64,000 nucleotides of DNA. Source: Chryseobacterium sp. c4a. GTDB lineage: Bacteria > Bacteroidota > Bacteroidia > Flavobacteriales > Weeksellaceae. The position numbers were made by a program, and so were the translations under genes. How positions within the stretch are numbered: position 1 is the first letter of the stretch; every line of letters starts with the position of its first letter. Below, in pieces: positions 9,551-17,293 of the stretch. The stretch is taken from NCBI RefSeq assembly GCF_009900745.1, contig NZ_WXVU01000001.1, positions 496,001-560,000 of the forward strand, in the 5' to 3' direction. The notes beneath the pieces were generated by a model. It was not told the DNA's origin. It saw nothing but the letters and a program-made list of their open reading frames with translations, and did no database searches.

Positions 9551-11200
9551 TTATTTCTTAATTAGCTTCGCATTTGCGGTTTTATTATTATCCGTTTTTA
9601 TGGTCACCAAATAAGCACCCTGCACCAAAGCCTGGGTATTCATCTTGGTCACTCTGTTTTTCGTTTTAAAATTCTGAAGCTGTCTTCCGCCCATATCATA
9701 CAACATAATATCAGCCTCCTTGAAGTCAAAGCCGATTTCTACATACGCATAATCGGATACCGGATTCGGGTAAATTTTGATATCGTATTTTTCAATCAGA
9801 TCATTGACCTGCTTATCAGCCAGCTTTACAATCTTCCAGTTTTCTTTACCCAATTCCTTGGCGCTTGTTCCAGCTAAAACTATAGAACCGTCTCTGTTCA
9901 GTTTTAGATCCGAAAGTCTTTCTTCTTTTTGTCTGGATTCTCCACTCACATGCTTTCGCCATTGCTCGTTTCCGTTTCCATCCAGATAAAGCATCCAGAA
10001 AGTTTCGTCATTTTCTTGTATTCTTCCTTCTGCTTGGGTATAGCCACCCAACAAAATTCCTTTTGTTACATCTTGATTCTTGGCTCTCGGATCTTGGCTC
10101 TGTATCACACTCATTCCCATCAGGATATCACGGTTTTTGAAATTATAGGACTTTTGCCACTGTTCATCTCCTCTTTCATTAAGAGCAATGAGCCATAGGT
10201 CTGTTCCTTCTTCAATCCCTACGGTTTTGTTTCCTGATCTTTCGGAACGGGATTCACCACCGATGATGTAACCATTTGAAGTTAAAGCCAACGTTCTGAT
10301 ATGATCGTCTGCTTTACCGCCATAGTTCTTTTCCCATTCTACTTTTCCGTTTTTATCCAGTTTGACGATCCAATAGTCGCCTTCACCGAAGTTTTCTGTG
10401 GATTTTGCGATGCGAGATACGGGATTTGAGGTTTGAACGTTTGACACGGAACCCGCATCTCGCATCCCGGAACCTTTCTCAGATCCCGAAGCACGAACCT
10501 CGGAACTTCTTGAATAAATCCCTAGAAGAGCTCCGCCATCTTTCGTCGGAATTATTCTCTCTACTTCGTCTAAGCCTTTTCCGCCTAATACAAGCTGAGA
10601 CAGTTCTTTTCCATCTTTGTCCAGTCTGATGATCCAGACATCTTTTGAACCATAGCCTTTGGAAGAGTTTTGTACATTTCCGGCAACGAAAAAGCCTAAA
10701 TCTGTGCTCTGAATTACTGCTTTGGCTTCTTCATCGGAAGCGCTTCCTAATGTTTTCTGCCAAATTTCATCACCAAACTCATTGATTCGGATCAGCCAGA
10801 TATCTGAACCGCCTTTGGAATCATCTTTCTTATCCAGTCCTTTTCCGGAATACGATGTTCCAGCCAGAAGAAACCCTCCGTCCTGAGTGCTGACAGTGGC
10901 TGACAAGTAATCATGATTATTTCCTGAAAAATATTTTTCCCAGGCTTCTCCTCCTTGTTGGTTTAATTTAACCAAATGGAAATCGTAACCGTTGTTTTGC
11001 TTACTGCCTGAAGTTTGCTGTTTGTCGCTCTGAATAGAGCTTCCTGTAATAAGATACTGCTGATCGATTGTTGTTGTCACCTGACTTAGAAAATCCTGAG
11101 TGGAGGATTTAATGTCTTTCTGCCAAACAACTTCCTGAGCAGACATACTTACCATTGTGCATAAAGTATATGCACCGAGATAGAGTTTTTTCATTCCCAA
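9551..11200 (-). CDS. Propeller-like repeat protein with T9SS type A sorting domain
   Basis: 549 residues. Signal peptide near residues 1-21 (second ATG at codon 3 is an alternative start). About seven repeats of ~60 residues carry the pattern DYWIVKLDKNGKVEWEKNYGG, likely propeller blades. The C-terminus from about residue 474 (IKIYPNPVSDYAYVEIGF, ending TANAKLIKK) is a type A sorting domain, so the protein should cross the outer membrane by type IX secretion. It is the first gene of the operon. Two segments (about residues 230-264 and 365-376) are translated small repeats and do not fit the blade pattern. Confidence 0.85.
   Translation of the reverse strand: MGMKKLYLGAYTLCTMVSMSAQEVVWQKDIKSSTQDFLSQVTTTIDQQYLITGSSIQSDKQQTSGSKQNNGYDFHLVKLNQQGGEAWEKYFSGNNHDYLSATVSTQDGGFLLAGTSYSGKGLDKKDDSKGGSDIWLIRINEFGDEIWQKTLGSASDEEAKAVIQSTDLGFFVAGNVQNSSKGYGSKDVWIIRLDKDGKELSQLVLGGKGLDEVERIIPTKDGGALLGIYSRSSEVRASGSEKGSGMRDAGSVSNVQTSNPVSRIAKSTENFGEGDYWIVKLDKNGKVEWEKNYGGKADDHIRTLALTSNGYIIGGESRSERSGNKTVGIEEGTDLWLIALNERGDEQWQKSYNFKNRDILMGMSVIQSQDPRAKNQDVTKGILLGGYTQAEGRIQENDETFWMLYLDGNGNEQWRKHVSGESRQKEERLSDLKLNRDGSIVLAGTSAKELGKENWKIVKLADKQVNDLIEKYDIKIYPNPVSDYAYVEIGFDFKEADIMLYDMGGRQLQNFKTKNRVTKMNTQALVQGAYLVTIKTDNNKTANAKLIKK
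10071..10104. repeat. Small repeat translated in frame (CTTGGCTC type)
   Basis: Inside the T9SS gene, two imperfect copies of GATTCTTGGCTCTCG/GATCTTGGCTCTGT lie side by side. They encode the loop SQDPRAKNQD, which interrupts a propeller repeat. Confidence 0.55.
10407..10510. repeat. Palindromic small repeat translated in frame
   Basis: GATGCGAGATACGGG and CCCGCATCTCGCATC form a 15-base inverted repeat around about 30 bases, followed by further GATCCCGAAG / CGGAAC units. It encodes about 35 low-complexity residues (SSEVRASGSEKGSGMRDAG) inside the T9SS protein. Related cores occur at 39388-39422 and 56911-56946. Confidence 0.65.
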
Positions 11201-11235
11201 GTATTCTTTGAATTATTATTAGTTAATTTTTTTTG

Positions 11236-11243
11236 CAAACTTA
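11236..11243 (-). promoter_or_regulatory. Promoter -7 box of the T9SS/RHS operon
   Basis: On the minus strand the sequence is TAAGTTTG, a match to the Bacteroidota -7 consensus TAnnTTTG, 36 bases before the start codon at 11200. Confidence 0.6.
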
Positions 11244-11272
11244 ACGTTTATTAACATTGTTTTTGCTTCATG

Positions 11273-11293
11273 TTAATGTGATTTAATGTGATT
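11273..11293. repeat. Two 10-base tandem repeats upstream of the operon promoter
   Basis: TTAATGTGAT occurs twice head to tail, exactly one helical turn apart, about 30 bases upstream of the -7 box. This is a fitting place for a regulator to bind. Confidence 0.4.
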
Positions 11294-11294
11294 T

Positions 11295-11680
11295 TTATCA
11301 CTGTTTGGTGGAGGTATTATTAACAAAAATATGTTTGCAGAACGTCAAATCATGACGTATTAAAATTTAATGTTGAAAGTGATCAATTGGAATGTAGATA
11401 GGCAATTTGAAACAAGGTGTGTAATGCTGAATTATAATGAGATTGGAAGAATGAATTAGGAGTAGTTTGTCCTATGAAACTTTTCCACTACTGTTTGGAA
11501 TTATTATTTCCGAAATTTCTGTATTTATTTTTTTAAGTTTCCATTGGATCTGGATAAGAGAATTTATTGATGAACAATATTACCAATCAGACTATAATAA
11601 TAGCTAAACGCGAGTAGGAGGGAGAGTATTAACTTATTGGGAAAGAAGGCCGGATTTTTGTCAAATTGTACAAAAAACAA
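11295..11680. other. Intergenic region, nothing recognised
   Basis: AT-rich sequence between the RHS operon promoter and the left edge of the island. I see no convincing reading frame, RNA gene or repeat. Confidence 0.5.
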
Positions 11681-11706
11681 AAACCACCCTTTAAAAAGAG
11701 TGGTTT
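11681..11706 (-). terminator. Ancestral terminator of the tRNA-Gln gene, stranded at the left island end
   Basis: AAACCACCCT and AGAGTGGTTT pair with one mismatch. On the minus strand the hairpin is followed by TTTTTGTTTTTT. It directly follows the tRNA 3'-end-like sequence at 11707-11719, so it appears to be the original tRNA terminator separated from the gene by integration. Confidence 0.7.
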
Positions 11707-11719
11707 GTAGACCCACAGG
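11707..11719. other. Left attachment site (attL), copy of the tRNA-Gln 3' end
   Basis: GTAGACCCACAGG matches GTAGACTCACAGG in the intact tRNA-Gln (28193-28205) at 12 of 13 positions, in the same orientation. The variant base would turn one acceptor-stem pair into a G-U pair. Confidence 0.6.
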
Positions 11720-11873
11720 ATATAACATGTTGTATTTATTTATACTTTATTGAATTTGCTTAGTCTTTTAAAATGCTTATTAATAAATGTTTATGTTTTA
11801 TTGAATTCAAATATATTCAAATGTATTCAAAAATTAGGGTGACCAAAAAGATGACTAATTTTAGAATTTTAAG

Positions 11874-11881
11874 TATATTTG
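11874..11881 (+). promoter_or_regulatory. Promoter -7 box of the integrase gene
   Basis: TATATTTG matches TAnnTTTG and ends 3 bases before the ATG at 11885. It overlaps the TTG at 11879, which argues against that codon as start and suggests a near-leaderless message. Confidence 0.5.
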
Positions 11882-11884
11882 TAT

Positions 11885-13348
11885 ATGGCAAAAGTAAAAA
11901 GATATAACAACGAAACAGGGAGCGTTAATTTTAGATTGAAAGAACCGACAAAAGCAATCTCCCGAATTATGGGACGATATTCGTTCAAGGATTTGAAAGT
12001 GGACTTTTCAACAGGTCTGAAAGTTGCTTCTAGCAATTGGGATACAGATACTAAAACTGTTACTTCTGGCGGAGATAAAAGAGAAATCAACCAGAAGCTA
12101 GCTAAATTCAAAACTTCGATAGTGGATGCTCACAAAAATTTCAACGAGCATTACAACCGTATGCCAACAAAAGAAGAGTTAAAGACCGTTGTAGATAATG
12201 CAATATCAGGGAAAGAACTTACAACTGTACAGAAAAACAAAAAATCTTTTGATGATGTGTTCCAGGAGTTCATGAAGGTAACGGAACTTAAAATCCAACG
12301 TGCCATTGCTTCAGGTCAAAAACCCCTGCACAGAAGTTATGTATCATCTTTCAATGTAATGTATACGGATTTGAAGGATTTTGCTAATGAAAACAATATC
12401 TTTTTGGATATTGATAAATTTGATGAAGTGCAATGTTTGGAGTTCCAAAACTGGCTACTTGATACGGAAAGAGTCAAGTCATTAAACACGCTCAAAACCC
12501 GAATCAAAAGATTATCACAGGTACAGAAACGTGCATTTGAGAGAGGGTATACTGATAACAGAAGTTATATGCAGGATGAATATAAAGTAAAAGTTCCGCC
12601 AACGTTCCATACTGTATTAACTGAACCCGAAATCAAAATATTGTACGAACATGATTTTTCCGATGCTCCGAGATTAGAGAGAGTTCGTGATATGTTTGTG
12701 TTGGGCTGTCATACCTCACTTAGATTCGGGGATATTACACGTATTGAGGGAGGACATATTGACCATAACAGTAAAATGGTCAACATCCTGTTAAAAAAAG
12801 GTTCGGGAGTAGATAACTATAAGACAGTTCGTTTTTCTTTTTTTGGCTATGCAGGTGACATCCTGAGTAAATACAATGATGATATAAAAAGCATTGCCAT
12901 ATCCAACCAAAATACTAATGAGTATTTGAAAGAACTGTTCAAAGCTGTACCTTATTTCAATGAAAAGACAATAACCCGTGAACGCCCTACGAATGACGGA
13001 GTGGAGTTTGAAACGATAAACTTTGCAGACAAAATAGCATTTCACGATTCACGGAGGAGTTTCTGTACCAACCGATATATGGAAGGCTGGGACTTATTGG
13101 AAATATGGCAGTATACAGGACATACGGATGAATCTGTTTTCAAAACTTATTTCAAACCGACCTTTGAACATGAGCAGATCAGACAGGAAAGTATCAAAGC
13201 AAGAAACGAAAAGTTGCAAAAAGCAGATTTACAAACCAAAGAGATTGAAGAGCTGAAAGCCCAGATGCAGAAAATGCAGGAACTCATTGAGAGTGGAAAC
13301 ATAGAGCAGTTGGCAGAAATTATTAATATTAACAAAAATGTTTCATAA
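11885..13348 (+). CDS. Tyrosine-type site-specific integrase
   Basis: 487 residues from the ATG; a TTG six bases upstream lies in the promoter box and is rejected. The N-terminal arm-binding part (MAKVKRYNNETGSVNFRLKE) and a SAM-like core-binding region (~100-220) precede the catalytic domain. Catalytic residues are visible as HTSLRFGDI (Arg), FHDSRRSF (His-x-x-Arg), TGHTDESVFKTYF (His and the Tyr nucleophile). A coiled-coil tail (EIEELKAQMQKMQELIES) follows. This type is common on Bacteroidota integrative elements and joins att sites. Its position next to attL supports a role in integration into tRNA-Gln. Confidence 0.93.
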   Translation: MAKVKRYNNETGSVNFRLKEPTKAISRIMGRYSFKDLKVDFSTGLKVASSNWDTDTKTVTSGGDKREINQKLAKFKTSIVDAHKNFNEHYNRMPTKEELKTVVDNAISGKELTTVQKNKKSFDDVFQEFMKVTELKIQRAIASGQKPLHRSYVSSFNVMYTDLKDFANENNIFLDIDKFDEVQCLEFQNWLLDTERVKSLNTLKTRIKRLSQVQKRAFERGYTDNRSYMQDEYKVKVPPTFHTVLTEPEIKILYEHDFSDAPRLERVRDMFVLGCHTSLRFGDITRIEGGHIDHNSKMVNILLKKGSGVDNYKTVRFSFFGYAGDILSKYNDDIKSIAISNQNTNEYLKELFKAVPYFNEKTITRERPTNDGVEFETINFADKIAFHDSRRSFCTNRYMEGWDLLEIWQYTGHTDESVFKTYFKPTFEHEQIRQESIKARNEKLQKADLQTKEIEELKAQMQKMQELIESGNIEQLAEIININKNVS

Positions 13349-14013
13349 TCCCCAAAACTTAAAATTTCGGCACGGTATTTGAATTTGTTTTTAAAGTTTC
13401 AATTCTGAAAAGTATGATATATCACATAATGGTGATTAATGTGTAAGTAAGATGTGAAACGAGCGAAAAAGTTCTTTAAGATTATTTCAAGTAGTTATAT
13501 AAGTCTTCACTGGAGCGACCATACCAAGCATAATGCTAAATATTGGGGGAGCAGGATCTTTTTCAGGCGGATAATAATGTCTGAACTTTAAAAAGTGAAA
13601 TAATTACGCCAAAGATTGTGTAAATACAATTTTTGAAGGTTGCGGGAATCCCTCCGAACTAAAATAAGAGGCGAAGATTTATATTTCAATGGAGAAATTA
13701 TATTTAATCAACGAAATAATCATATTTTAAACGTAACCAAAAAGACCAATTACTTTAAAGAGTATCAGGGGAGTCACCTATTTAAAAACGATATTGGCAA
13801 AAATCGAAGAGTACCTAGAAATAGGGTCGTGGGATGCACACATTATAACGCAATGTTCGGAAAGTACAGGGAAGAATTATGCCTTTTCGGTAAGTCGGAA
13901 GCAGTCAACACAACTGCAAAAGGGGTCGCACCTTATAAAAAACGTGTTCTGCGAAATGTCGGGGAATAATTATGCCCGAGCAACAAAATTTTAACAATTA
14001 TTAACAAATATAC
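13349..14013. other. Region of uncertain nature between integrase and excisionase
   Basis: Two overlapping frames on the plus strand are open (13640-13969 and 13794-13994), but neither has a good start or recognisable motif. The 3' half holds repeated motifs: AATTATGCC occurs twice, and GGGGAGTCACC...AAAAACG is echoed about 145 bases later as GGGGTCGCACC...AAAAACG. It may hold regulatory or processing sites, or a degenerate gene. I assign no function. Confidence 0.35.
13550..13563 (+). repeat. Direct repeat AGCAGGATCTTTTT, copy 1
   Basis: A 14-base exact match to 14528-14541. A shorter form, AGATCTTTTT, is also present near 14458. Confidence 0.5.
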
Positions 14014-14045
14014 AGACTCAACCTTAGCGGTTGGGTCTTTTTTTA
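14014..14045 (+). terminator. Rho-independent terminator
   Basis: GACTCAACC and GGTTGGGTC pair around TTAGC, followed by seven T. Confidence 0.75.
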
Positions 14046-14138
14046 TGTCTAAACATCAGGAAATCTCGAAAAGGGGTTTCCTTTTTTTGTGCCTGTATGC
14101 CAGGAAATTGAACAGATAACAATAAAAAAATATACATT

Positions 14139-14441
14139 ATGAACAACAACAACAACAACAACGGTGACAACAGACCACTATTCCAACTTACAAAAGAAGA
14201 ACTAATGCAGGATTTTGAACAGGTAGTTCGAAAAGTAGTCAATCAAATGCAGGTTGAGCAACAAACCTCAAAAGACGAGAAACAAGTCTATACACGAGTT
14301 GAAACAGCAGAGTTACTAAATGTGAGTGTAACAACACTTCATAACTGGAATAAGCAGGGTATTTTGAAGCCTTCTGCAAAGGTCGGTAAAAGAGTGTATT
14401 ATTCTAAAGACGAGGTATTATCAAGGCTGAGAGGGGAATAG
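14139..14441 (+). CDS. Helix-turn-helix protein, excisionase-like
   Basis: 100 residues. The N-terminus contains seven Asn in a row from an AAC microsatellite (14142-14162). A MerR/excisionase-type HTH occupies residues ~50-97 (TRVETAELLNVSVTTLHNWN, then KVGKRVYYSKDEVL). Such proteins bind att or promoter DNA and often steer excision of integrative elements. It lies between integrase and the polymerase-like gene, which fits that role. The Asn run is prone to copy-number change. Excisionase rather than plain repressor is inference. Confidence 0.75.
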   Translation: MNNNNNNNGDNRPLFQLTKEELMQDFEQVVRKVVNQMQVEQQTSKDEKQVYTRVETAELLNVSVTTLHNWNKQGILKPSAKVGKRVYYSKDEVLSRLRGE

Positions 14442-14527
14442 GTGTGCGCATAAGAAAGATCTTTTTATTATTATACCGTATAAAAACTTAACTTTTTTCT
14501 ACTCCCGATAATTACAAGGCTGATGAA

Positions 14528-14541
14528 AGCAGGATCTTTTT
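14528..14541 (+). repeat. Direct repeat AGCAGGATCTTTTT, copy 2
   Basis: Exact copy of 13550-13563. The following ACTACTACACTGCG resembles ATTATTATACCG after the shorter copy near 14458, so the 14.45-14.56 kb stretch looks iteron-like upstream of the polymerase-like gene. Confidence 0.5.
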
Positions 14542-14591
14542 ACTACTACACTGCGCAACTCTGCGTACACATGCCGTAAAAGCCTCGTAAA

Positions 14592-14641
14592 TACCCCAAA
14601 AACCAACTAAAACATTTCGTATAACAATCCCTGAAGACATT
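14592..14641 (+). repeat. Direct repeat shared with 26842-26890, copy 1
   Basis: TACCCCAAAAACCAACTAAAA with a looser match over the next ~30 bases (ACAATC..CTG.A). It lies just before the polymerase-like gene; the other copy lies after the chromate transporter gene. Confidence 0.4.
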
Positions 14642-14693
14642 GCAAAAAAAAAGCTTTGTACAGCCCTTGTTATGCCTTTTTTATAACATTATT

Positions 14694-16091
14694 ATGAGTG
14701 AATATTATATCTTAATACCCAAAAGTCTAAATCTGGAACAAAGATTATCTAAATTTCCACCTGATTTTGAACTGAGCCGAGATTATTGTCATTATTTTAT
14801 CTCTGAATTGATTAAAGAATCATGTAACAAAGACACGGAAGAATATGGCAGCTTTGAATCAGTAATAAATCATTTTATTCCACGATGCGCAGGAATAAAT
14901 CAATCTATTTACAGAAACTCTAAACAACATGTAGAATATCTTTATCAGGATTTCGGTGGTGAGGGGCGGATGCTTTGGAAGCGGAATTATAAACCAGGTG
15001 GTTGTTATGCTTATCACTTACCTGAATATTATTGGGGTGACGGTAAATTAGAAATGTATTGTATCACTGAAAAAACTTTCGCTCGTAAAATCATAAAAAT
15101 TAATGCACCACAGATTGACAATACCGTGCGAAAACGTTTTGATTTCACTCGTGGGTATTTTGATGTTTCCCGCTTTGAATTAGACGCAGAATCAGCCTTA
15201 AATGAGCTTTATTTGGATTATTTGCAGACAGGGGACTATAACAAGTATCTTTTGAATGCTCAAAGAGTAGTAGATTTTAAAAATGGATGTTTTAATTTCT
15301 ACAACAAGCCTGAAACGGACGGTAGACTACATACCGCTATAACATCATTTTCTAAAATATGCAGGAAGTATTTGAAATATGATGGTGAGAATCTGGCGGA
15401 AGTCGATTTGTCGTCCTCAATTCCATTCTTCCTGTCCTATATACTCTCTATTCCTACTATCTGCGGGGAGACTAAGGCGGGGATACTATGCACACAGCTA
15501 TGCAGTCAGGATATACTCTATCATTATATGATAGTAGAATCTTTGGTAAAGCCTTCTGACAGGGAGATAGCGGATTTCAGAGAACTTGTGCTGAATAACC
15601 GACTTTATGAGTACTTTATGGACAGTTTTATGAACCTGCCAAACTTTGAATCAAGTTTTGAAATTATGTTTAACAGACAATTTGATGGTGATGAAGACGA
15701 CCTAAGAAAATATAGTAAAAATAAATTCTTAGCCATGCTTTTTGCACATCCTAAAGATTATATTCAGGAACAAGCAGTATTTTACAATCATTTTCCTAAG
15801 ATATATGAACTTACCAAAAAGTTCAAACGAGTGAAATTTGAAGGTGTTCCGACCTCAGAAAGACATAAAAGACTTTCATATTTATTGTTTCAATTAGAAT
15901 CTCATTTTATGGTTCACACGATTGCTCGGGAAATAAACAATACTTATAAAAGAAAGATTCCGTTTTTTACATTGCATGATTGCTTAGTAGTAAAAGAATC
16001 TGATTTAGAACAAGTTTATGAATTGATGTATGAAATATTTATCCGTGAGATTGGTTATGCTCCTAATATGACCCAAAAGGTCTGGAGATAG
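14694..16091 (+). CDS. Putative replication protein with family-A-polymerase-like motifs
   Basis: 465 residues from the ATG; an upstream TTG would add 18 residues of poor quality. Not a family I can name. Three regions recall the palm of single-subunit (family A type) polymerases in the right order: GRLHTAITSFSKICRKYL then LAEVDLSSSIPFFL (motif A, Asp238), a Lys-rich helix YSKNKFLAMLF (motif B-like, ~342-352), and FFTLHDCLVVKESD (motif C, His428-Asp429). No 3'-5' exonuclease domain is evident. With the iteron-like repeats upstream, replication of the excised island is a reasonable guess. Activity is inference; structure prediction would decide. Confidence 0.5.
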   Translation: MSEYYILIPKSLNLEQRLSKFPPDFELSRDYCHYFISELIKESCNKDTEEYGSFESVINHFIPRCAGINQSIYRNSKQHVEYLYQDFGGEGRMLWKRNYKPGGCYAYHLPEYYWGDGKLEMYCITEKTFARKIIKINAPQIDNTVRKRFDFTRGYFDVSRFELDAESALNELYLDYLQTGDYNKYLLNAQRVVDFKNGCFNFYNKPETDGRLHTAITSFSKICRKYLKYDGENLAEVDLSSSIPFFLSYILSIPTICGETKAGILCTQLCSQDILYHYMIVESLVKPSDREIADFRELVLNNRLYEYFMDSFMNLPNFESSFEIMFNRQFDGDEDDLRKYSKNKFLAMLFAHPKDYIQEQAVFYNHFPKIYELTKKFKRVKFEGVPTSERHKRLSYLLFQLESHFMVHTIAREINNTYKRKIPFFTLHDCLVVKESDLEQVYELMYEIFIREIGYAPNMTQKVWR

Positions 16092-16134
16092 GTTTTATTG
16101 TGATTAATATATTTACACTCTAAAAATAAATATT

Positions 16135-16818
16135 ATGAGTGAAAAACATCACATTGAAAAAATTAGTGGTTACAATGACAAGATTTCTATTTACAATCTA
16201 GTCTACAAAAAATTCAAGTTTAAATGGTGGATTCGCATTATTATTCCGCCATTAATACCAACAGTAGCATCCTTTATGCTTTTATTCTGTCAAAAGGATT
16301 TATGGATTCTCTTAACCTTTCCTATTATGGTGTTCTTTAGTGTTGTCTCTGTCAATTATATGATAGGACGAGTTGAAGTAGTCATTAGAACCTATTACAG
16401 TTATGCTTTGAATGATAATAACAAGTATAATTATGATTCCTTTTTGGAAATACAAAAACAGGAACTACTTAATTTATTGGGAAATACTCTGACTAAAAAA
16501 GATAATTTGCTCTTTTTGATTGATAAACTTTCTGCACAACAAAACAAATATTCTTATGGGCTTTCGGTGCAAACAGTAGTAATAACAATTTCAATTATTA
16601 CAGGTAGTTTTTTATCTAAGTTTTTAGATTACTCGTCCAATATGCAAGATTTTTACGATGGTTCAAGGATTCTAATTTCTGTTTTACTACTAATAGGATT
16701 TACAATAATTATTGTTGATATTTTCTTGGTAAAAGGTTTTGTGAAGCAATATATAAAGAATAAAAACAGATTGGTAAGAACATTAACTAATATTTACTTG
16801 GATAAATATATTGAGTGA
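16135..16818 (+). CDS. Membrane protein of unknown function
   Basis: 227 residues. Two hydrophobic segments near residues 34-52 and 57-78 and two near 140-160 and 180-200 flank a central soluble stretch with a possible coiled coil (KQELLNLLGNTLTKKDNLLF). This looks like a four-helix inner-membrane protein. It follows the polymerase-like gene by 43 bases and starts with ATG. No family recognised, and no catalytic motif seen. Confidence 0.65.
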   Translation: MSEKHHIEKISGYNDKISIYNLVYKKFKFKWWIRIIIPPLIPTVASFMLLFCQKDLWILLTFPIMVFFSVVSVNYMIGRVEVVIRTYYSYALNDNNKYNYDSFLEIQKQELLNLLGNTLTKKDNLLFLIDKLSAQQNKYSYGLSVQTVVITISIITGSFLSKFLDYSSNMQDFYDGSRILISVLLLIGFTIIIVDIFLVKGFVKQYIKNKNRLVRTLTNIYLDKYIE

Positions 16819-16880
16819 TTTTTAGCTAGTACTTGAAATGATTGACAGATTTTACGTATTTTGCAGAACAAGTTGAGATT

Positions 16881-17138
16881 ATGAAAAAACTTTATATTTT
16901 CCCTATTTTTCTGTATTGTTTATCTTTTGGGCAAGAGAAAAAAGATTCTTTAAATTCGGATTCTAAACTTTTATATGAATTTAAGTTCCGTTGTTTTCAG
17001 TTGCCAGGCTCAAAATGTCCTCAATCATTTAATTCAAAGGATGATAAACCTAAAGAAACTAAAAAAAACAAGAAAAAAGAGATTCCTAAAAAAGAAGATG
17101 AGCCTTCTGCTTACTATATCTATTCAAAACAGGCGTAA
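16881..17138 (+). CDS. Small exported lysine-rich protein
   Basis: 85 residues from the ATG at 16881, chosen because it begins a clear signal peptide (KKLYIFPIFLYCLSFGQ); a TTG 39 bases upstream is open but adds nothing. The mature part holds two Cys (FRCFQLPGSKC) and a highly charged run (KPKETKKNKKKEIPKKED). Likely periplasmic or surface-exposed. Function unknown. A strong terminator follows. Confidence 0.55.
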   Translation: MKKLYIFPIFLYCLSFGQEKKDSLNSDSKLLYEFKFRCFQLPGSKCPQSFNSKDDKPKETKKNKKKEIPKKEDEPSAYYIYSKQA

Positions 17139-17145
17139 ATACTAA

Positions 17146-17190
17146 AAAAACTGGTTCTACTACTTTGGTTGTATAGTAAGACCAGTTTTT
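17146..17190 (+). terminator. Rho-independent terminator
   Basis: AAAAACTGGTTCTACTA and TAGTAAGACCAGTTTTT form a long, slightly mismatched stem after the small exported protein gene. Confidence 0.8.
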
Positions 17191-17293
17191 GAAAATGTCC
17201 CTTTATAAATTTAAGGAGTTTTTGTAACCGTATTTGTAATGACAAATATTAGTTATTTCACGCATTAAAGTTTAAAATATGCCCGAAATCAAC

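Noticed and set aside
11700..11740. A second tRNA gene at the left island end
   Set aside because: Only about 13 bases of the 3' end are present; the rest of a cloverleaf is missing.
11879..11884. TTG start giving an integrase two residues longer
   Set aside because: It overlaps the TATATTTG promoter box and the ATG at 11885 has the natural N-terminus.
13640..13969. 109-codon plus-strand frame
   Set aside because: No recognisable pattern, overlaps another equally open frame, and lacks a convincing start.
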